Of a DNA stretch of 64,000 bases, positions 1 through 13,700 are shown piece after piece. Below the pieces are notes generated by a model. That model searched no databases. It was not told the origin of the DNA and worked only from the letters and a program-made list of their open reading frames with translations. Both the position numbers and the translations under genes were made by a program. Position 1 is the stretch's first letter, and each line of letters opens with the position of its first letter. This DNA comes from Sinonovacula constricta (taxonomy: Eukaryota > Mollusca > Bivalvia > Cardiida > Solecurtidae): assembly GCA_007844125.1 (NCBI GenBank), contig CM017556.1, forward strand, positions 23,653,454 to 23,717,453. Direction: 5' to 3'.

Positions 1-1420
1 ATCACACAGCATAGTGTCATATTTGAGTTAGGTTGGGGCTCTAAATAAGTTTATTTTCACTGCCTTTTAACTTACGGTTCCACACATTGTCTGCCCGTTC
101 ACTCACATCACTTTCCTTCGTGGTGACCGTGGGATGATCGGCTGGCGAATGTCCGTTCTCGTCAATAATTATCTGCCAAGAGTCCAAGGAAAATGCGAGT
201 GACATATTTTATACCATATTTTATATAAAGTAAAGAAAGAATTCGAAATGTTCAAAGTTTCTGTTAATATGCCGTGCGTAGAAGTATTGTTTACACATTT
301 TAAACAAACGTTGTTAAGGCGCCCGCACGTTCAATTTTAGTATTACTGAAAATAATAGAAGAAACTTAATTCTAATGTAATTCAAGACGTCGATTGAAAA
401 AAATATCTCTTGTTCTAAAGTGTCTGTTTTCCTTGCTATTTATGTTTAATGACACAAAACAGATTTGCTATTGCTTTTACATTTGGTTTGCATGTGAATA
501 CCTTGGCCCTGTATCTTTTTCAAATTTTGGTATAGGTTGCAATGCTCATGGAATTTTTGTTCAATACCAAAGAACGGTGCAATAATTTAAGAAACGATTT
601 AACAATTTACTTGCGACATGATCTAGATATAAAAATAGAGAAAGAGGATGGAGATGACATTTATGATTGAATTTATTCTTTTTAATTGGAGTAATGCTAT
701 TGTTTGTTGTATTAGAATTCTATATGAAATTAGAAACTTTGAAGAAAGCTATAATTTTCAAGCTTCGGCTGCTGAACATGATCAAACTATAGGGCTACCT
801 ATAATAAATGTGCATTAGTGTGTTACAACAAAAAAATGTCGCCATGAAAAGTTAAGTACATGAACTCCATTATGATTTACAAAGGCAATAATTGTAGTGC
901 GTGACAATTATAGTTTAGCACTTTTATTTCATCACTGATTTAAGTCACAATTCAAGAGCCACATTTTATTAGTGGTGTCAATCATGTCGGAATAAATTGC
1001 AGTTTTAATTGTAATGTACTTCACTTACGATAAGCAATTATGTAATACAAGGTGCTTTATTGTTTAAACTGTGGGTTCTCTGTGTACGACATTTTCATTA
1101 AAAAGTCCAAACGCCAAATTACCAATACATCAAGCATGTGCCATACTGAATTTGTTGTGTATTACTACAAGTTACCGACTCTTAGCCTATAATAACAACA
1201 CCAACGTATATCAGAAACAATTAGAGAGATAGGTATTACAATCAAATATTTGTTTTGTTAAAATAAATACACGTTTTCGATTTTGATTTTTAAGTAGTTG
1301 TATTTGGTAAACAATTATTATATTACGATTATTTTTCAAACATGTGTCATTAATGTGATACTATACATGCTGATGCGTGTTTTCTATACTGTACTATGTT
1401 TTGGTGTTTATATGTTGCTT
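1..1420. other. non-coding stretch, no gene seen
   Basis: AT-rich sequence with stops in all frames. The only ORF of note (63 codons near 400-585) has no recognisable domain and the base composition of its surroundings. I see no repeat or RNA gene here. Confidence 0.5.
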
Positions 1421-1582
1421 TGCTTGGTTGATTTATCGCCCCACTAACTATTTATCTTGCGGTGGTGTTCACCTGAAGCAGATACTGATCTACCTTCACT
1501 GTGTATAGTATGCCGAGAACACCTGTCATGATACCACACCCAGTAACATTATCCTGACACCGCGAGGATTAGTCGTGTATAT
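1421..1582 (-). mobile_element. tRNA-SINE, 5'-truncated 3' fragment
   Basis: On the minus strand this matches the body and tail of the better preserved SINEs at 15.9, 28.0 and 36.3 kb. It runs from the CGACT..T..CCCGGTGTCAG-like segment through GTGTGGTAT, the ACACAGTGAAGGCAGTA-like block and the CACC block to the tail GGGGCGATAAA. The tRNA-like head with A and B boxes is missing and the copy is visibly more diverged than the others, so it is an old, immobile insertion. No target-site duplication was found. Confidence 0.6.
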
Positions 1583-3816
1583 CATATCTATTTACGATTA
1601 GCAATAGCACGAAAAGGAAACTGTCATATATAACGTTAAAAATAATTAAGAAGAATAATTTAATTTTAGTGTATCTTATACTGTAAATATCTTTATATAA
1701 TATATCGTTAAAAAGTATATTTTAAAGCGCTTTAAACGTTATGCGCATGTCACTTAGCTGTAAGAACAATCTTGGTGGGAACCCAAAAGTTACAGCCATG
1801 AAAAGGTTAGTTATGTGTTGTCACAGGATTCATGTTGGGTAGTTAAAGAAACTTTAAGTTCATACTAAAGTATATTTTTCTACTTAAAATTAAATTGTTT
1901 AATTTTGTACAAGTATTCCTCTCAAGAGTCAATGTCACATATTGCGATTCAATTGTGATATGAACTTTTAAAAAGAGCATGTAGTTCTCACGCAATGCCT
2001 TGATTTTCTGGAATAATACAAAAGGTGAATCCGTAGAAACAATTTGTTAAAACCCTTATTGGTTAATACCATTCTGAAAATAGATTAAGTGCATTAAGGA
2101 ACGGTTTACTTCGCTTAAGATTAGATGTTACGAGATTTTGAGGGGAATGGTGGGTTACATTGTCTAGGTGTTATTGTCCATCGGAGTAAGGTATTACATT
2201 GGGACGAAGCTATGTATATCTGCATATCCAAATTAGTCTCAGTATTCGTTTGTTGAAATCTGAATTAACGGTAAAGGTTTTATTATCAAGGTTTAGCACT
2301 CTATGTTAAAGTTATATATGACGGTATATGACGATTCACTTAAAGAACAGGCAAATGGGATCCCATGTAAATAATTTATTCATAAATTAAATTAATCAAT
2401 CAATGAGAAGAGCAAAATAAAGAGACGTTCAGCCTCAAAAAATACTTATTTTGATAATATTCAAATTAAACTTTATCCAAAATACTGCCATTGCATATAT
2501 TATTAAATACAATGATCTAACTATGAGAAAACTAATCTTCAATCCTACAATCAACTCTGACATTAGATGTATGTAGAGCCCAGTGTAATGAACCTTCCTT
2601 GCACATCAAACCGAACTACCTTTGAAATGTATAAAATTCATGCCGCACTTTGAGGAACACACGTCGTCAAATCGTTTAAAATTAAGACTTGAAAGGACAC
2701 AACCCCTGGGGTCAAAACACCACAGTTAAGAATGGATTAAATCTCTTTGATTTTTTATAAAATTCACATGACTACATATGTGGTAACAAATTTCTTTGAC
2801 ACATCATTTAATAAACACGGCTTAGAAAATACATATTTTTGTGTTATATTAAAAATTTAAAAAAAATGATGTTCAACTGGGATGTAAAATAGTGTGATTA
2901 TATATACAATTACTGTTGTTGCTTTTTCATTGACAAGTAAAAAAATGAGACTCGATCAAATGGCCAGGTAAAACTTAAATCTATTGACTCTCTATCCCAC
3001 CCATTTGTGGTTAAGTTTGAGTATGTTAATACGGTGAGGTAACTTCTATGTAGTTTTAGTGACTGGCTACAAGTAAGTTAATTTTATTCACATTTGTTTT
3101 TTTATGAATGATAAGTATTTTTTGCATTTTTGTCAAGCACTAATAGAAACATAGGGCACACTCGAACGGGATTTTCATTTATAGAAAACAAAAACAAAAT
3201 ATGTAAATATCAAAAACATATTTTTTTTTATTAAACAGATAGTAGGATCAATAAAATGCTTGTTTTGGTGTTTAATTCAGAATACATCATGTCACAAAGC
3301 ACAAAAATCGAAAGTTTAAATTGCTGGGATTAACGAATTTGAATTGAAATATTTTCTAAGATCGGATTTCTGTTTAAGAGTATAAATCACATAATGCATT
3401 GGTCACATTGCGATCAAAAGACTTTGTAAATATGGTGTTGTCTTTAGCTACGGAAGATACTACATTTGTATCTTATATTTATCTTTAAATGAAGATAGTC
3501 ATCTACATAGCTTACTGTCTCAACAGACAATGACAAACTGATATGGGTATTTACTAAAATGCCATTTGCTATATGACTAGCTATTTACCTTCCATTTACG
3601 AGTTGTTATCTATATAAGTACCACCGTTTTCGCAAAGACCATTACACACATAGCCTCCGTTTTATTAACGGTCTTAGATAGGGTATTATCTTAAGTCGGG
3701 CGTATCTCCACCAAAGTTAAGATCGGCCGTTTTATGAAAGAAGTCGCAGCCAAAAAGTCGTAAGTTTTGGTCGTAACTTTAAGACTGCTCAGTAGCAGAC
3801 GTGTGTAGGAAACAAG
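1583..3816. other. non-coding stretch, no gene seen
   Basis: AT-rich, no ORF worth calling. A short AAAGCGCTTT palindrome near 1724-1735 resembles a motif seen again near 17.4 kb. The last 150 bases before 3817 (TTAAGTCGGGCG, AAAGTTAAGATCGGCCG, GTCGTAAGTTTTGGTCGTAA) are GC-richer and contain short related inverted words. They may be the terminal region of the transposon whose first exon follows, but I could not define a terminal inverted repeat. Confidence 0.4.
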
Positions 3817-4023
3817 ATGGCTGCTGTTGGTGGAATCAATATTGTGAGGCGGCGTTCAGAAAGAAAATTTAGGGAAAGGAAAGAGTTCGAAAATCTGTCG
3901 GACGAAGAGATCGTCCGACGATACAGGTTGAATCGGGCCGCAATAACGGACCTTCTGTCGCGTGTGAATTCGAAGCTAGAAAGACCCACAGCCCGATCAG
4001 CGTCTATATCGCCCCTCACGTAG
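3817..4023 (+). pseudogene. HARBI1-like (PIF/Harbinger) transposase, N-terminal exon fragment
   Basis: A 68-codon frame reads through residues such as NIVRRRSERKFRERKEFENL, then LSDEEIVRRYRLNRAAITDLL, then LERPTARSASISPLT. This is the typical N-terminal helix region of PIF/Harbinger nucleases and HARBI1-like host genes: a D/E-E-x-x-x-R-Y-R-L motif, then a D-L-L helix and a PT.RS..ISPL.Q-type stretch. It precedes the DDE nuclease domain. The frame stops exactly where family members continue with SPLTQ. The sequence there is CTCACGTAGGTAAGC, so splicing before GTAGGT would keep the Thr codon, while splicing before GTAAGC would retain the TAG stop. No DDE-domain exon is found in the following 2 kb. 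I therefore read it as an orphan first exon or truncated element, probably non-functional. Family assignment comes from remembered motif pattern, not a search. Confidence 0.6.
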
Positions 4024-5927
4024 GTAAGCTTATTTTTGGTGTCTGTGCTGGTATACGTTTTTTTAGATATATGTTCACCAATATATAAATAAAAATGCGA
4101 TAATCCGTTTCCATAGCAGTGTTGTTGCATAATGCGGACAAAACCGGGTACCTGCTATTCAAGGGGGGCTACTAAGAATGGATAAAGAAATGGATCAAAA
4201 CAAACAAACGCTAAGTTTATTTTATCCAAACTTTTGACCCGCAGCATTATTTTTTAAAATATTATACGCGTAACCATTTAAAATCTCCCTTACTATTATC
4301 GTTATTTAAGTTAATGTGATTTAAAAATGTGCAGGTTGCAAGTTTTTGTCCTAAGACGGGGAATATTGATAAAACGTGCTCTAATAGTTGATTCTCAGTT
4401 TGTCGATAACCTGTTAAATTTTTTACAATATCTGCGTTCGCTCTAATTATTTTGTAAAGACAGAAAACTTCATATGTTTAAGGAATGAACCTTTGATTTT
4501 CGACATTCATCGGTTGCTTATCCCTGTTTGGCTCATTATGTATCGTGGAGTTCGAAGGACTGAAATCAAATGTCATGAAATGTTTATTACAGAAATACAT
4601 TTTTATATCATATATCGTATATTGTAACGCAATAAAATTTTATATTGATGAGTCCACCAAATTTGTGGCACAAATTTATGCTACCAGATTATTTCGAACG
4701 CATTTCCTACATTTAATGCAACTTACATTTGGCTTCCTGGAAACAACTTGATTCTGAACTTTAACAGTTTTATTATATTTTATTATAAAAACATACATTA
4801 CGGCGCCACTACATGAATTATATCTTAAATAAGATGTTAGTGCAAAGAACAGTCTCAATATGTAATAGTCAGGAATGTAAAAACAATGTTACAATACGGC
4901 ATGTTATTTTTGTGTAGTGACTGCATGTAAATTGTGACCATTTTGATTTGATATAGTATTGTTGATATTGTTGTTGTTCAGAATGTTCTGGCATATATAA
5001 AGACAGAGAAGAAAAAATCCAAATTAAAACATGACTTATTAAGTGAATAAATACATGGTTAAAATAGCATGGATCTGTCTAATACAAAATAATTTTCAAT
5101 TAAATTTGGTAATATGCTCCCAGGCTGTATGACATTGTTTTTGCAAAACAAAAAACCGTTCTTTTTACAACATAAACTTAGCCACATCTAAAGAATAACC
5201 CCATCTATGTGTTTAAGAATCAAGTCATTCATATTAAAATCTATAACAAATCATCACGGTAATTTTAATGATGTTAAAAAGATCGCATAAATCATGGCGA
5301 TTCATCTTTATTATTTGATAATTTAATATTTATTTCTTTCGCAAAATATTCTCTTCTATACTATAGGTAAACCCAATCATTTAGCTTTATAAATACTCAA
5401 AACGTTTACGTTCATACACGTTTATGTTTAAATAAACACGTAATCAGTATGCCGCTATGTGGACTAACAAAACCAACATACACAATAACTATTGATCCGA
5501 CCTTTGACATATTTGCTTTAAAGCGTACATTAACCACACCTCAAATTCAAATCGGATGTACGAGACACACTATTAAAGTGTCGGTGTGCCGTAAACCCCA
5601 AAATACAAAATGGATCTATGTTCTATAAGTGGTGCCTTTTTAGTGGAAGCAAAGAAGGATAAGTGTAGACTTCTCATTTATTTTTATAAGTAAGACATGG
5701 AATACCTGTGATAGTTGACCTTTGTTAAATGTATTGTTGTATTAACAACTTATTACTCGGGAATATTAAATACAACTTGTATATTTTTAGAGTTTAAATC
5801 TAATTCTATACACACATTACAATTTGCTAAGCAAATGAAATTATTAGATTAGTTCCTTACACTGGGTTATGCTGGATACCATGACGATGTTTTGAAACAT
5901 AGTCCAGCTATTCTGCTATTGACAATC
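4024..5927. other. non-coding stretch between transposase fragment and first family gene
   Basis: AT-rich. The two 60-70-codon ORFs near 4545-4858 overlap on opposite strands and look random. I do not see the upstream element shared by the minus-strand family copies in the last 600 bp before the 5.9-kb gene. Confidence 0.4.
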
Positions 5928-6197
5928 ATGGGCAACGACTGTTCCAATGCGGCAGACGATGACGACTACATTTACTACGAGCACCCACGTCCTGTGAGCG
6001 CCGGTTATTACCGTCGACCAGTGATTGTTGAGCGGAGAGGTATGCCGGTGAGGCTGCCGTACCCTGGCCCTAGGATGACGGCACGTGTTGCACCAGTTAT
6101 CATCCAGACCAGGTATCCTGGCTACTATTACCGTCCTGACTATTTGGGTGATAGAATGGCAAGGGGGAGGTACACGTACAATACTTACTTGACATGA
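5928..6197 (+). CDS. MGNxCS-family Tyr/Arg-rich small protein, copy 1 (89 aa)
   Basis: Function unknown; a family member defined within this window. I start at the internal ATG at 5928, giving MGNDCSNAADDDD, because every paralogue begins at the same residue. The frame is open 12 codons further upstream, but those residues are not conserved. Gly2, Cys5 and Ser6 fit dual N-myristoylation/palmitoylation, so membrane anchoring is inferred. Asp7-14-type acid cluster and YIYY follow, then GYYRRPVIVERR (about 28-39), LPYPGPRM, TRYPGYYYRPDYLGDRM and the conserved end RGRYTYNTYLT. It lacks the RS-repeat linker. It is the only intact plus-strand copy and the most diverged: Asp replaces Gly at position 4, and RRGMPVRL replaces the RRVVPxxM segment. 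An AATAAA lies 15 bases after the stop. Confidence 0.8.
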   Translation: MGNDCSNAADDDDYIYYEHPRPVSAGYYRRPVIVERRGMPVRLPYPGPRMTARVAPVIIQTRYPGYYYRPDYLGDRMARGRYTYNTYLT

Positions 6198-6211
6198 TTA
6201 TACATGTTTGT

Positions 6212-6217
6212 AATAAA
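6212..6217 (+). other. AATAAA polyadenylation signal candidate
   Basis: Canonical hexamer 15 bases downstream of the TGA of the copy-1 gene, on the same strand. That is unusually close to the stop, and would give a very short 3' UTR if used. Confidence 0.45.
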
Positions 6218-6584
6218 GCGGAGTTATTTGGTTTTGAAAATAATTTAAAAGTTGTGTTTGTCAGATTGCGAACTGTGTAACAATGGAAGACATGTAACTT
6301 CATGTACCATCTTGCCATACAGATACTGTAATAGAATATATGAAGTGGCATATGTATCGATGTGGGCAAATAGTTGCTGGAAAACGGGCAAGGTATAGCA
6401 ACTTTATAAGAAAATCCCATTGTGTATGTATAAGTTTTAGTTATATAAGTTATAGATTTAGATATAACGAGATATTTATTAAGATCTGTATTGAGGTAAT
6501 CATGTCCGCATAAAAAACAACTTTTATCTACTGTACATACTGTACATATGTTGTTTTATTTCTAGTTATCATGTATGTACATAA

Positions 6585-6915
6585 GTTCATTATATCTGTT
6601 TTAACTCCCGATGCAGGTGCTTACTGTTAGTTGTTTCACTTTGACGGGATATTTTTATTTACACTGTTTGTTTGATAGAAAAACCTTCAGGAAGTGCGAG
6701 GTTGGAGCGCTCCACAAACCAGGTTTAAGCACCCAAGTTGGCCCTTTTGCCGACTGACCGTTCCAAGGCGGTAACTGATGGTTTTTCTTTTTGTGTGTTA
6801 TGTCTCGTCTCTGTGTTTTTTGTCACATTTACATTTACCTTGTTTGCCTTGGTCTGCAGGTAGATAAAATTTAAATATCTGTGAAAATTTTGATAGGACC
6901 TTTTCTTATTTACCT
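6585..6915 (+). repeat. dispersed repeat family R, copy A (about 330 bp)
   Basis: Shares near-continuous similarity with 62198-62532 (inverted) and partial similarity with 39590-39858, 47881-47995 and 48768-48925. Blocks in order: TTTTAACTCCCGATGCAGG, a Tyr-codon-free AT block, GCGAGGTTGGAGCGCTCC, GGTTTAAGCACCC (B-box-like), a GTCGG..CCGAC hairpin, GTTACCGCC on the opposite strand, CACATTTACATTTACC and GGTAGATAAAATTTAAATATC. It encodes nothing. A SINE-like or MITE-like element is most likely; no clean target-site duplication was seen. Confidence 0.7.
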
Positions 6916-7086
6916 ACTTATATACCAATAGTTAAATGCATCAGTAGACTTGTATGAAGAAATGATTTGAATGTGACTCTGACTGATTGAAGTATGCTGT
7001 ATAAATATTTAGACGTTTTATTGTGACAATAATTCAATATTTTGTTTATCATAATGTCCCATATATAAGCTTATTTATATGTTTTT

Positions 7087-7485
<399 letters not shown>

Positions 7486-9426
7486 ATTAATTAATTCAAT
7501 TGTTATGTTTAAGTGAACTAATACCGACTTATCAGTGTTTTTTGGCTTAAGACTTGCATTGTATTGCGAGGTTGCGTCAACAACTTTTTCAACAATCTCA
7601 GTTTTCTTTATAGTCATTTTCGCCGAAAATCGATTCTTTCATGTATTTTAACCAAACCGCCTGCGTGTATGCTTATCGACAATTCCCCCTTCGTTAAGTA
7701 AACATACTGTACTGTGCAATAAATACATACCATTTCTTGGGTCGTTTCTTTGTTAGACATTCACCGTCATATGTCCTTTTAAATAAATAAATATGAAATA
7801 ACAGTTCACTTTTGAAGCACTTTTGCAAAAGTAAATATGGACTTAAAGCAAAACACCAATCCTCAGACAAAAAAGGGGTGATTATTGAATACATTTTTGT
7901 AAATCAACATCAGAAGTTTGTGTATTCATCGAGTCGAGACATTTAGAGTTAACAAGGCTGTTTCAATTGAAATTTCACTAATCTTCGCTTACCAACACGC
8001 CAATGTTAAAATACATTGTCTGGCATGAAACAAAGCAATTTAGTTACTACAAAGTTATATTTTTGATGAGCTGTGATAAATATTATATAATAAATAAATG
8101 CTGGCATGTGGTATTAATTTATGCAGCTGCTGTACTATTTCTTTTTTAAATCTGAATTAACGTTTATGTTACTGATTTAAACTATATATGCATGCATTTT
8201 GTAAGTAGCAAACACTTAAAGTTGAGCTTATCATAGATAAAGTTTACTTGATAGTATGTTGTTGATGGATAACACGTAGATCACTGTCTTATTTCTCTAA
8301 AATTGTTCAAAACAAAATTAATTAGGTTTTTGTTGGCAGCATATAGTGTATATTTCATACACAAATTTCGCCATATCAATGTACTTTTTGAAATTTTGTA
8401 ATTCGCACGAAGAAAGCAAATATAACCGAGATATAAGAGAAATTTTTGTTGTATTTTTTTACTTATACAAATATTGAACAAACATTAATTTTCTCCTAAT
8501 ATGTAAAATTTTATTACTATGAGTTTTATTCATGAACATTTTCGTTGGATTGATGTATAGTTTGTTTAGTTGTTGTTGTTTTCTAACATTTAAATGGACA
8601 CATTAAACATAATAACGTTTACAGCTTGCGAACACTTGTTAGTAACATACCAAATTTGCTAATGAAATTTGTTTACACACACGTTAATGCATGCATCAAT
8701 GGAGTACTTGCTGTTCAGTAGATGACAAGAGAATGCCGGTATGAAAACATTGGAGTTTTAATTTCATAACCTGAAAAAGGTAAACAATTTGACCGCGATC
8801 GGTTTATATCAATTTTATTGTAATAAACGTAATGCTTTCACTGCAAGATTTTATTATAGTGCAACAATACAAAAGAAAAGAAGATTTTTAAAGACTTTCA
8901 AAAGGTGTATACCTTTCAAGTAATTGATAGCAATGAAATTTAAAACAAAACTTGCTGCAAATCTGATACAAACAAATGATTACATTTTAATATATTTTTC
9001 GTGTTAAGTAACTTCTCAATATACTGTTGTGTTTATTTTTAGCCTTAATTGTGTGACATTTGCAGAAAGTGCACTTAAACTTTTTAAGCACTTTTATCAT
9101 AAGTCATCGGCATGTACCGAAAACAAACTAAAACATGAAAGTACAGTAAAATGTTCATATGTTACGTGTAAACGATCAATAATTCAAAGTTTACTGTTTG
9201 TTTATTTTAAATTTTAAAATAGATTTATGAGAAATTTTAGCAGCGCCCTATATCAAATGTGGGATTATTAAACAGTTGGTTCCAGAACGTTTATATTGGA
9301 CCACAAAACTTCTACGTCTCATATGAAAGGAATAAAAATGTTTTAGAGGATGGCAACCTTATATTTTTATTTCGTTAAAGACAAATGTTACGGTACCAGA
9401 ATGTAATGAATATATACGTATAAAGT

Positions 9427-9428
<2 letters not shown>
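7486..9428. other. non-coding stretch, no gene seen
   Basis: AT-rich. ORFs of 62-66 codons (7694-7894, 8281-8481, 9029-9217) have no recognisable motif and no coding-like composition. No repeat family identified. Confidence 0.45.
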
Positions 9429-9482
<54 letters not shown>

Positions 9483-9485
9483 GAC

Positions 9486-9550
<65 letters not shown>

Positions 9551-9662
9551 GAGAGACAGACAGAGAGAGACAGAGACACAGAGACACAGAAAAAAGACAG
9601 AGAGACAGGGACACAGAGAGAGACAGACAAACAGGCAGGCAGACAGTTAAAGACAGAGACAG
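9429..9662 (+). repeat. compound GA / GACA microsatellite
   Basis: About 40 bp of (GA)n, then mixed GAGA/GACA, then (GACA)n near 9517-9550, then increasingly imperfect CAGAGA, GACACA and CAGGCAGG. Several overlapping long frames (Arg-Glu on plus, Ser-Leu on minus) are produced by the repeat and are not genes. Confidence 0.95.
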
Positions 9663-12600
9663 GGAGATTATTTATGTATATATATAAGAGCGTTATTGAT
9701 TTGACAGTCTGGGGTTCATATTATATTAGAAATTGAGGAAAAGAGCGCTTGCAGTAGGAGCCGTTATTAAAATATCACACTTTAACTGTAGGTGTCAAGC
9801 TATTGACTGTCAAAGTATTTGGAGTATTCGGGTAGTGGGTTACATTCGCTATACTTGTTAATAATCTTTGTTCAAATTGTAAATGCGTGCTTGTATCATA
9901 TACACATAAATAAATAAACATGAAAACGATCTTCAAATATTTGAACAAATTCTTTCAAAGTTGTACATGCCGTGTATCTAAAGTTAGCATGAACTGGATG
10001 GAAATGGGCTTGGTGTAGCAAAAGTCAATAACACCTGACCGCTTTATACCCGATCCCTAATATAATTCAACAATTGCACCTATGTATTGTAGCTTTTATG
10101 TATGTGTGCGACAAATCCTTATTAAAAATGTGTTAATGCACCAATTATTAAAGATTGGATTTATTGTTTTCTTTTGGTTCGAATTGTTTATATTCTTCTA
10201 GAAACGCCTTACTTCAAATTCTATACATGATAGGGGTAATAATATGGTTAAATTATAATAAAAGAAATTGGATTTTAGAGGCCATGTGGTTGCTCAAGTA
10301 GTCATAGATCGTTTGTTTACTTTTGATTTATCAAGTTCATAGATCTTAGGTTATGTAAATAAGCGTCATTCATGAGAGTTCATCATATGAGGACATAAAT
10401 TGCTAAAATAATTTTCTATTGTGTGAACGGTTTAACTTAATATCTGAAAAAAAAACATTTCAATGGAGTTTCGTTAGATTAAATAATAAGGAGTTGAATG
10501 GTTTACGTCAGTAGCATAATAAACGTTACAATTTCAAATTATTTTAAAGGTACTTTTATACGTCTTACGAAAAGGCTCCAATATTATTGTAGCGTATTGT
10601 TTAGAACAGTGACATACGGGTCCAACCTGGGATATTTGACCAAAAACACTTATGTGATCGCGCATATTCATCACATGATTCACCTTGTTTTACATTCAAT
10701 ACACCTTTTACAAATTTGTTTTTATATTACACCAGTGTAATTCAGCTTTTTCATCAATGCCATTATAATGCAGAGCGTCTCATACATATTTTTCACCAAG
10801 TATTTTTTTATTTTCAATAAAATGTTATATTGGAGACTAACGTTATGTGTTAAAAAGAATCTAATACTCGTAGTTATGTAATACAAACATCTTTAAAACT
10901 CGTCCATTAAAAATGATAATAAGCTCGCCATAGGCTCGCTTACTAATACTTTTACTGAACTCATTTAATTAATGTTTGTTTTATGTGACAAATCTTGTCA
11001 CATCTTTCTATATTTGTTTTCTCAAGTCATTGAAATACAAGACATGTTGAAGTTCTGGAGAATGGCTCGATTTTTTAGGCGAATTGTCCATCTGACCACC
11101 TAGAAATTTAAGGGAATGTCACCCCATGACATACTTACTTGTTCTTTTAATTATGTAAATTATGTACAGCCTTTGTATTGTGTGTGCTTCAAGATTAATT
11201 GGAAGAGTTGTTCGTCTTTTTATTATACCAGGGCTAAGTATGAATATGTTAGACATTTTCCAGTTGCTCTGAACGCCGGTAATTTTGAGCTTCTTGTGCA
11301 TGTAGTATTTATGTGGGAATGTTTAAAATGTATGTAAAACTTGTGTTTTGGATGTTAGTGTGTTTTTTTGCCTTATTCAGATTAAGCTGATGTTTTAAAC
11401 AATATGCTCTTATAGAATTATGTTAATAGGTATATGTGTTCGTGCATGCTAGACGGGAACAATGACACTATTATTCAATCAACTAAAAATATCACATCAA
11501 AAGTGATATTTCGGTTTAGATACACGCCGGTTTGTGAAAGAGAGATCTTTGTTGTTTTAAATAGCATTGTTATAAAAATAATAGTGTTCATTAGAACATG
11601 GTGAACTAAAAATGCAGGAAATAGTTCGTGGTGGTACATAGAATAGCATAATAATAGCATACATAATGGTATGCTTAAAATAACAATTACTTAAAGTTTA
11701 CGTGCTTTTGTGCAAAATTTTTACACTCGAATTGTCCATGGGCCGTTTTAAAGTTAGTGTCTTCTGAGTGTTGTTGTTTTGACAGTCTGGGGTGACTATC
11801 ATAAATCAAGATAATTGTTTTGTTCTTTTAGTCTTTCTTTAAAATGAAATAATACGTCGCCAGGACTTCGCATAATCTGTGTTTGGTACAACATAAAATA
11901 ATACACAGAAACATACAAAGAAAATGTCAATTATCATGCGGTTTTGGCTTTTTGTATATGAATTACTGTTTTCGAATGACGACAAAAATGTTAGTGTATG
12001 CGTATACCTTGTTGTTATTGTGCTTATGTTACCTGTAAACATTCATCAACTGTGTTTCATACATACATACATAAAGTTCGTCATTTTAGCTTAAATGCTG
12101 TCATTCAGTAAGTGTTTTAAAGGACAGGTTTCGTCCGTATTGTCGTTCTCTTAACATACTGTTCTTGTGCCGTATTTTCCATTACATCAAAGTAATGTTC
12201 CTGTGCTAAAAGTAAACACAGAACAGTATGATCCCGATGTGTACCAAAGTTTATGACACATGTCAGAAGTGATACTTTTTTATTTACTTAAAACGTTCAA
12301 CTCACAGTCGGCAAATATGTGTGCATGGGTGTACCTTAAAATATCTTCAGGTTGATATATACCGGCAATCAAGAATTTTGGGTAATTGTATGTGTCGACA
12401 GAGATGATTACATTTTGTAATGCATCGAGGACCAATATAATCGTCAGTAGCTGTTAACTGCTTTAAAGATGAAAACAATTAAAACATGTGTCGCTTTATG
12501 TCAGTTCTCTATTTCTTCGGATTTAATTTTACGGTTGGCATAGATTTTGTGACTTAAAATAAGCCTTCAATAAAACAATAATAAACTCATTCACCACTAA

Positions 12601-13499
12601 TCGACGGATAAAATGTGTAGTACGTGAAGTGCAATTAACTAGAAGATACCTTAAAACTTGATAAAGTCATTTGTTTAACTGTATCCTTCAAGTCCAAGTC
12701 TGCCATTTGGGCCTACATATTAGGACATATAAACAGGCACACATGTCTGTGTGTTTAAAAGGCAAAGTTAATATACAAGTAAAATCTTTTTTTTCATTTC
12801 AGACCCTATTTTTGCTAACGGTTTAAAGGCAAATAAAGCCGGTGATCTCTTTTTGACACACCCGCTTACATTATTTATTCCTTGCTAGACAAAAGGTTCG
12901 TTAAAGAATGTCCTTAACCATGCATACATCGTTATTTGTTATGATTCATATACACCAGACGACAAATCCAAATAAACATGAATGGGGGAAGCGTCCTTAC
13001 TACCACTTCAAAGGAATAACGTTAAATGCACACGATTGTTTATACACATATAGATGGCACGCATTTATGCTTATGACGTCATTCAGATGCCACGGCGTCA
13101 TTAGAGTTTTAAAAAAGTGGACTTTTTTCTTTCTCCTTAATCGTTAAGAAAGATGTAAACTTTGTAACGTGGAATAAAAATGTGTGATAGTGTAGTTTTT
13201 CTTGCATATTTAAATGTGGCGTCTGGCACTTGAACTATATAAAAAACAATTATCAAACTCTCACCGCTGTTTGGGGGAATTTGGGGCATTATTTAATCAC
13301 AGACTTATACGAAAGTCTAAATTAAGGCTATTTTGAACACTACTGTAATTATCAGACAGACCAGACTGTGAACTACAACACTTTAATGTTCATTCGTTCA
13401 AAATCGATAAATACTTTCAATGGGGGAATTCTGCTATAAGTAGATATCGATCTCAGTACGAAATATCTTAAAAGTAAGTGGTCAGGTGTTTTCTTCGTT
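9663..13499. other. non-coding stretch, no gene seen
   Basis: AT-rich with scattered ORFs of at most 80 codons (10498-10740, 11116-11337 and its overlapping antisense frame 11119-11301, 11839-12042, 12908-13147). None shows a domain, signal peptide or sustained compositional shift. A short (CATA)n lies near 12059-12072. Confidence 0.45.
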
Positions 13500-13511
13500 T
13501 ATAAATAGTTG

Positions 13512-13700
13512 ATTGAGCAGGTGGCTCAGATAGAAAATACATGTTCATGTTTAACTGTTCTAGCAGGTCTAAGGCGTCAATGAACAGCGTTTAGGTCCTT
13601 TTTAGGTCGACTCCTCAGTCTCTACCAGCGTGGGTTCGAGTCCCGGTAAGGTCGAAAACTTTCTTGAGCACCGGTGGTTCTACCCAGGCAGCAGTATGGG
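13512..13700 (+). repeat. degenerate tRNA-like (SINE-head) sequence
   Basis: Contains GGTGGCTCAGATAG, an A-box-like word, and about 110 bases later GGGTTCGAGTCCCGG, a very good B box of a pol III internal promoter. The spacing is too long for a tRNA gene and the arms do not close into a cloverleaf. I therefore read it as an old tRNA-derived SINE head with an insertion. A related B box (GGGTTCGAGTCC) is seen near 57369. Confidence 0.4.

Noticed and set aside
5928..6197. C-terminal TYLT as a PDZ-binding motif
   Set aside because: PDZ ligands need a hydrophobic last residue; the final Thr does not fit.
9375..9736. Arg-Glu and Ser-Leu repeat frames
   Set aside because: Translation of the GA/GACA microsatellite; not protein-like.
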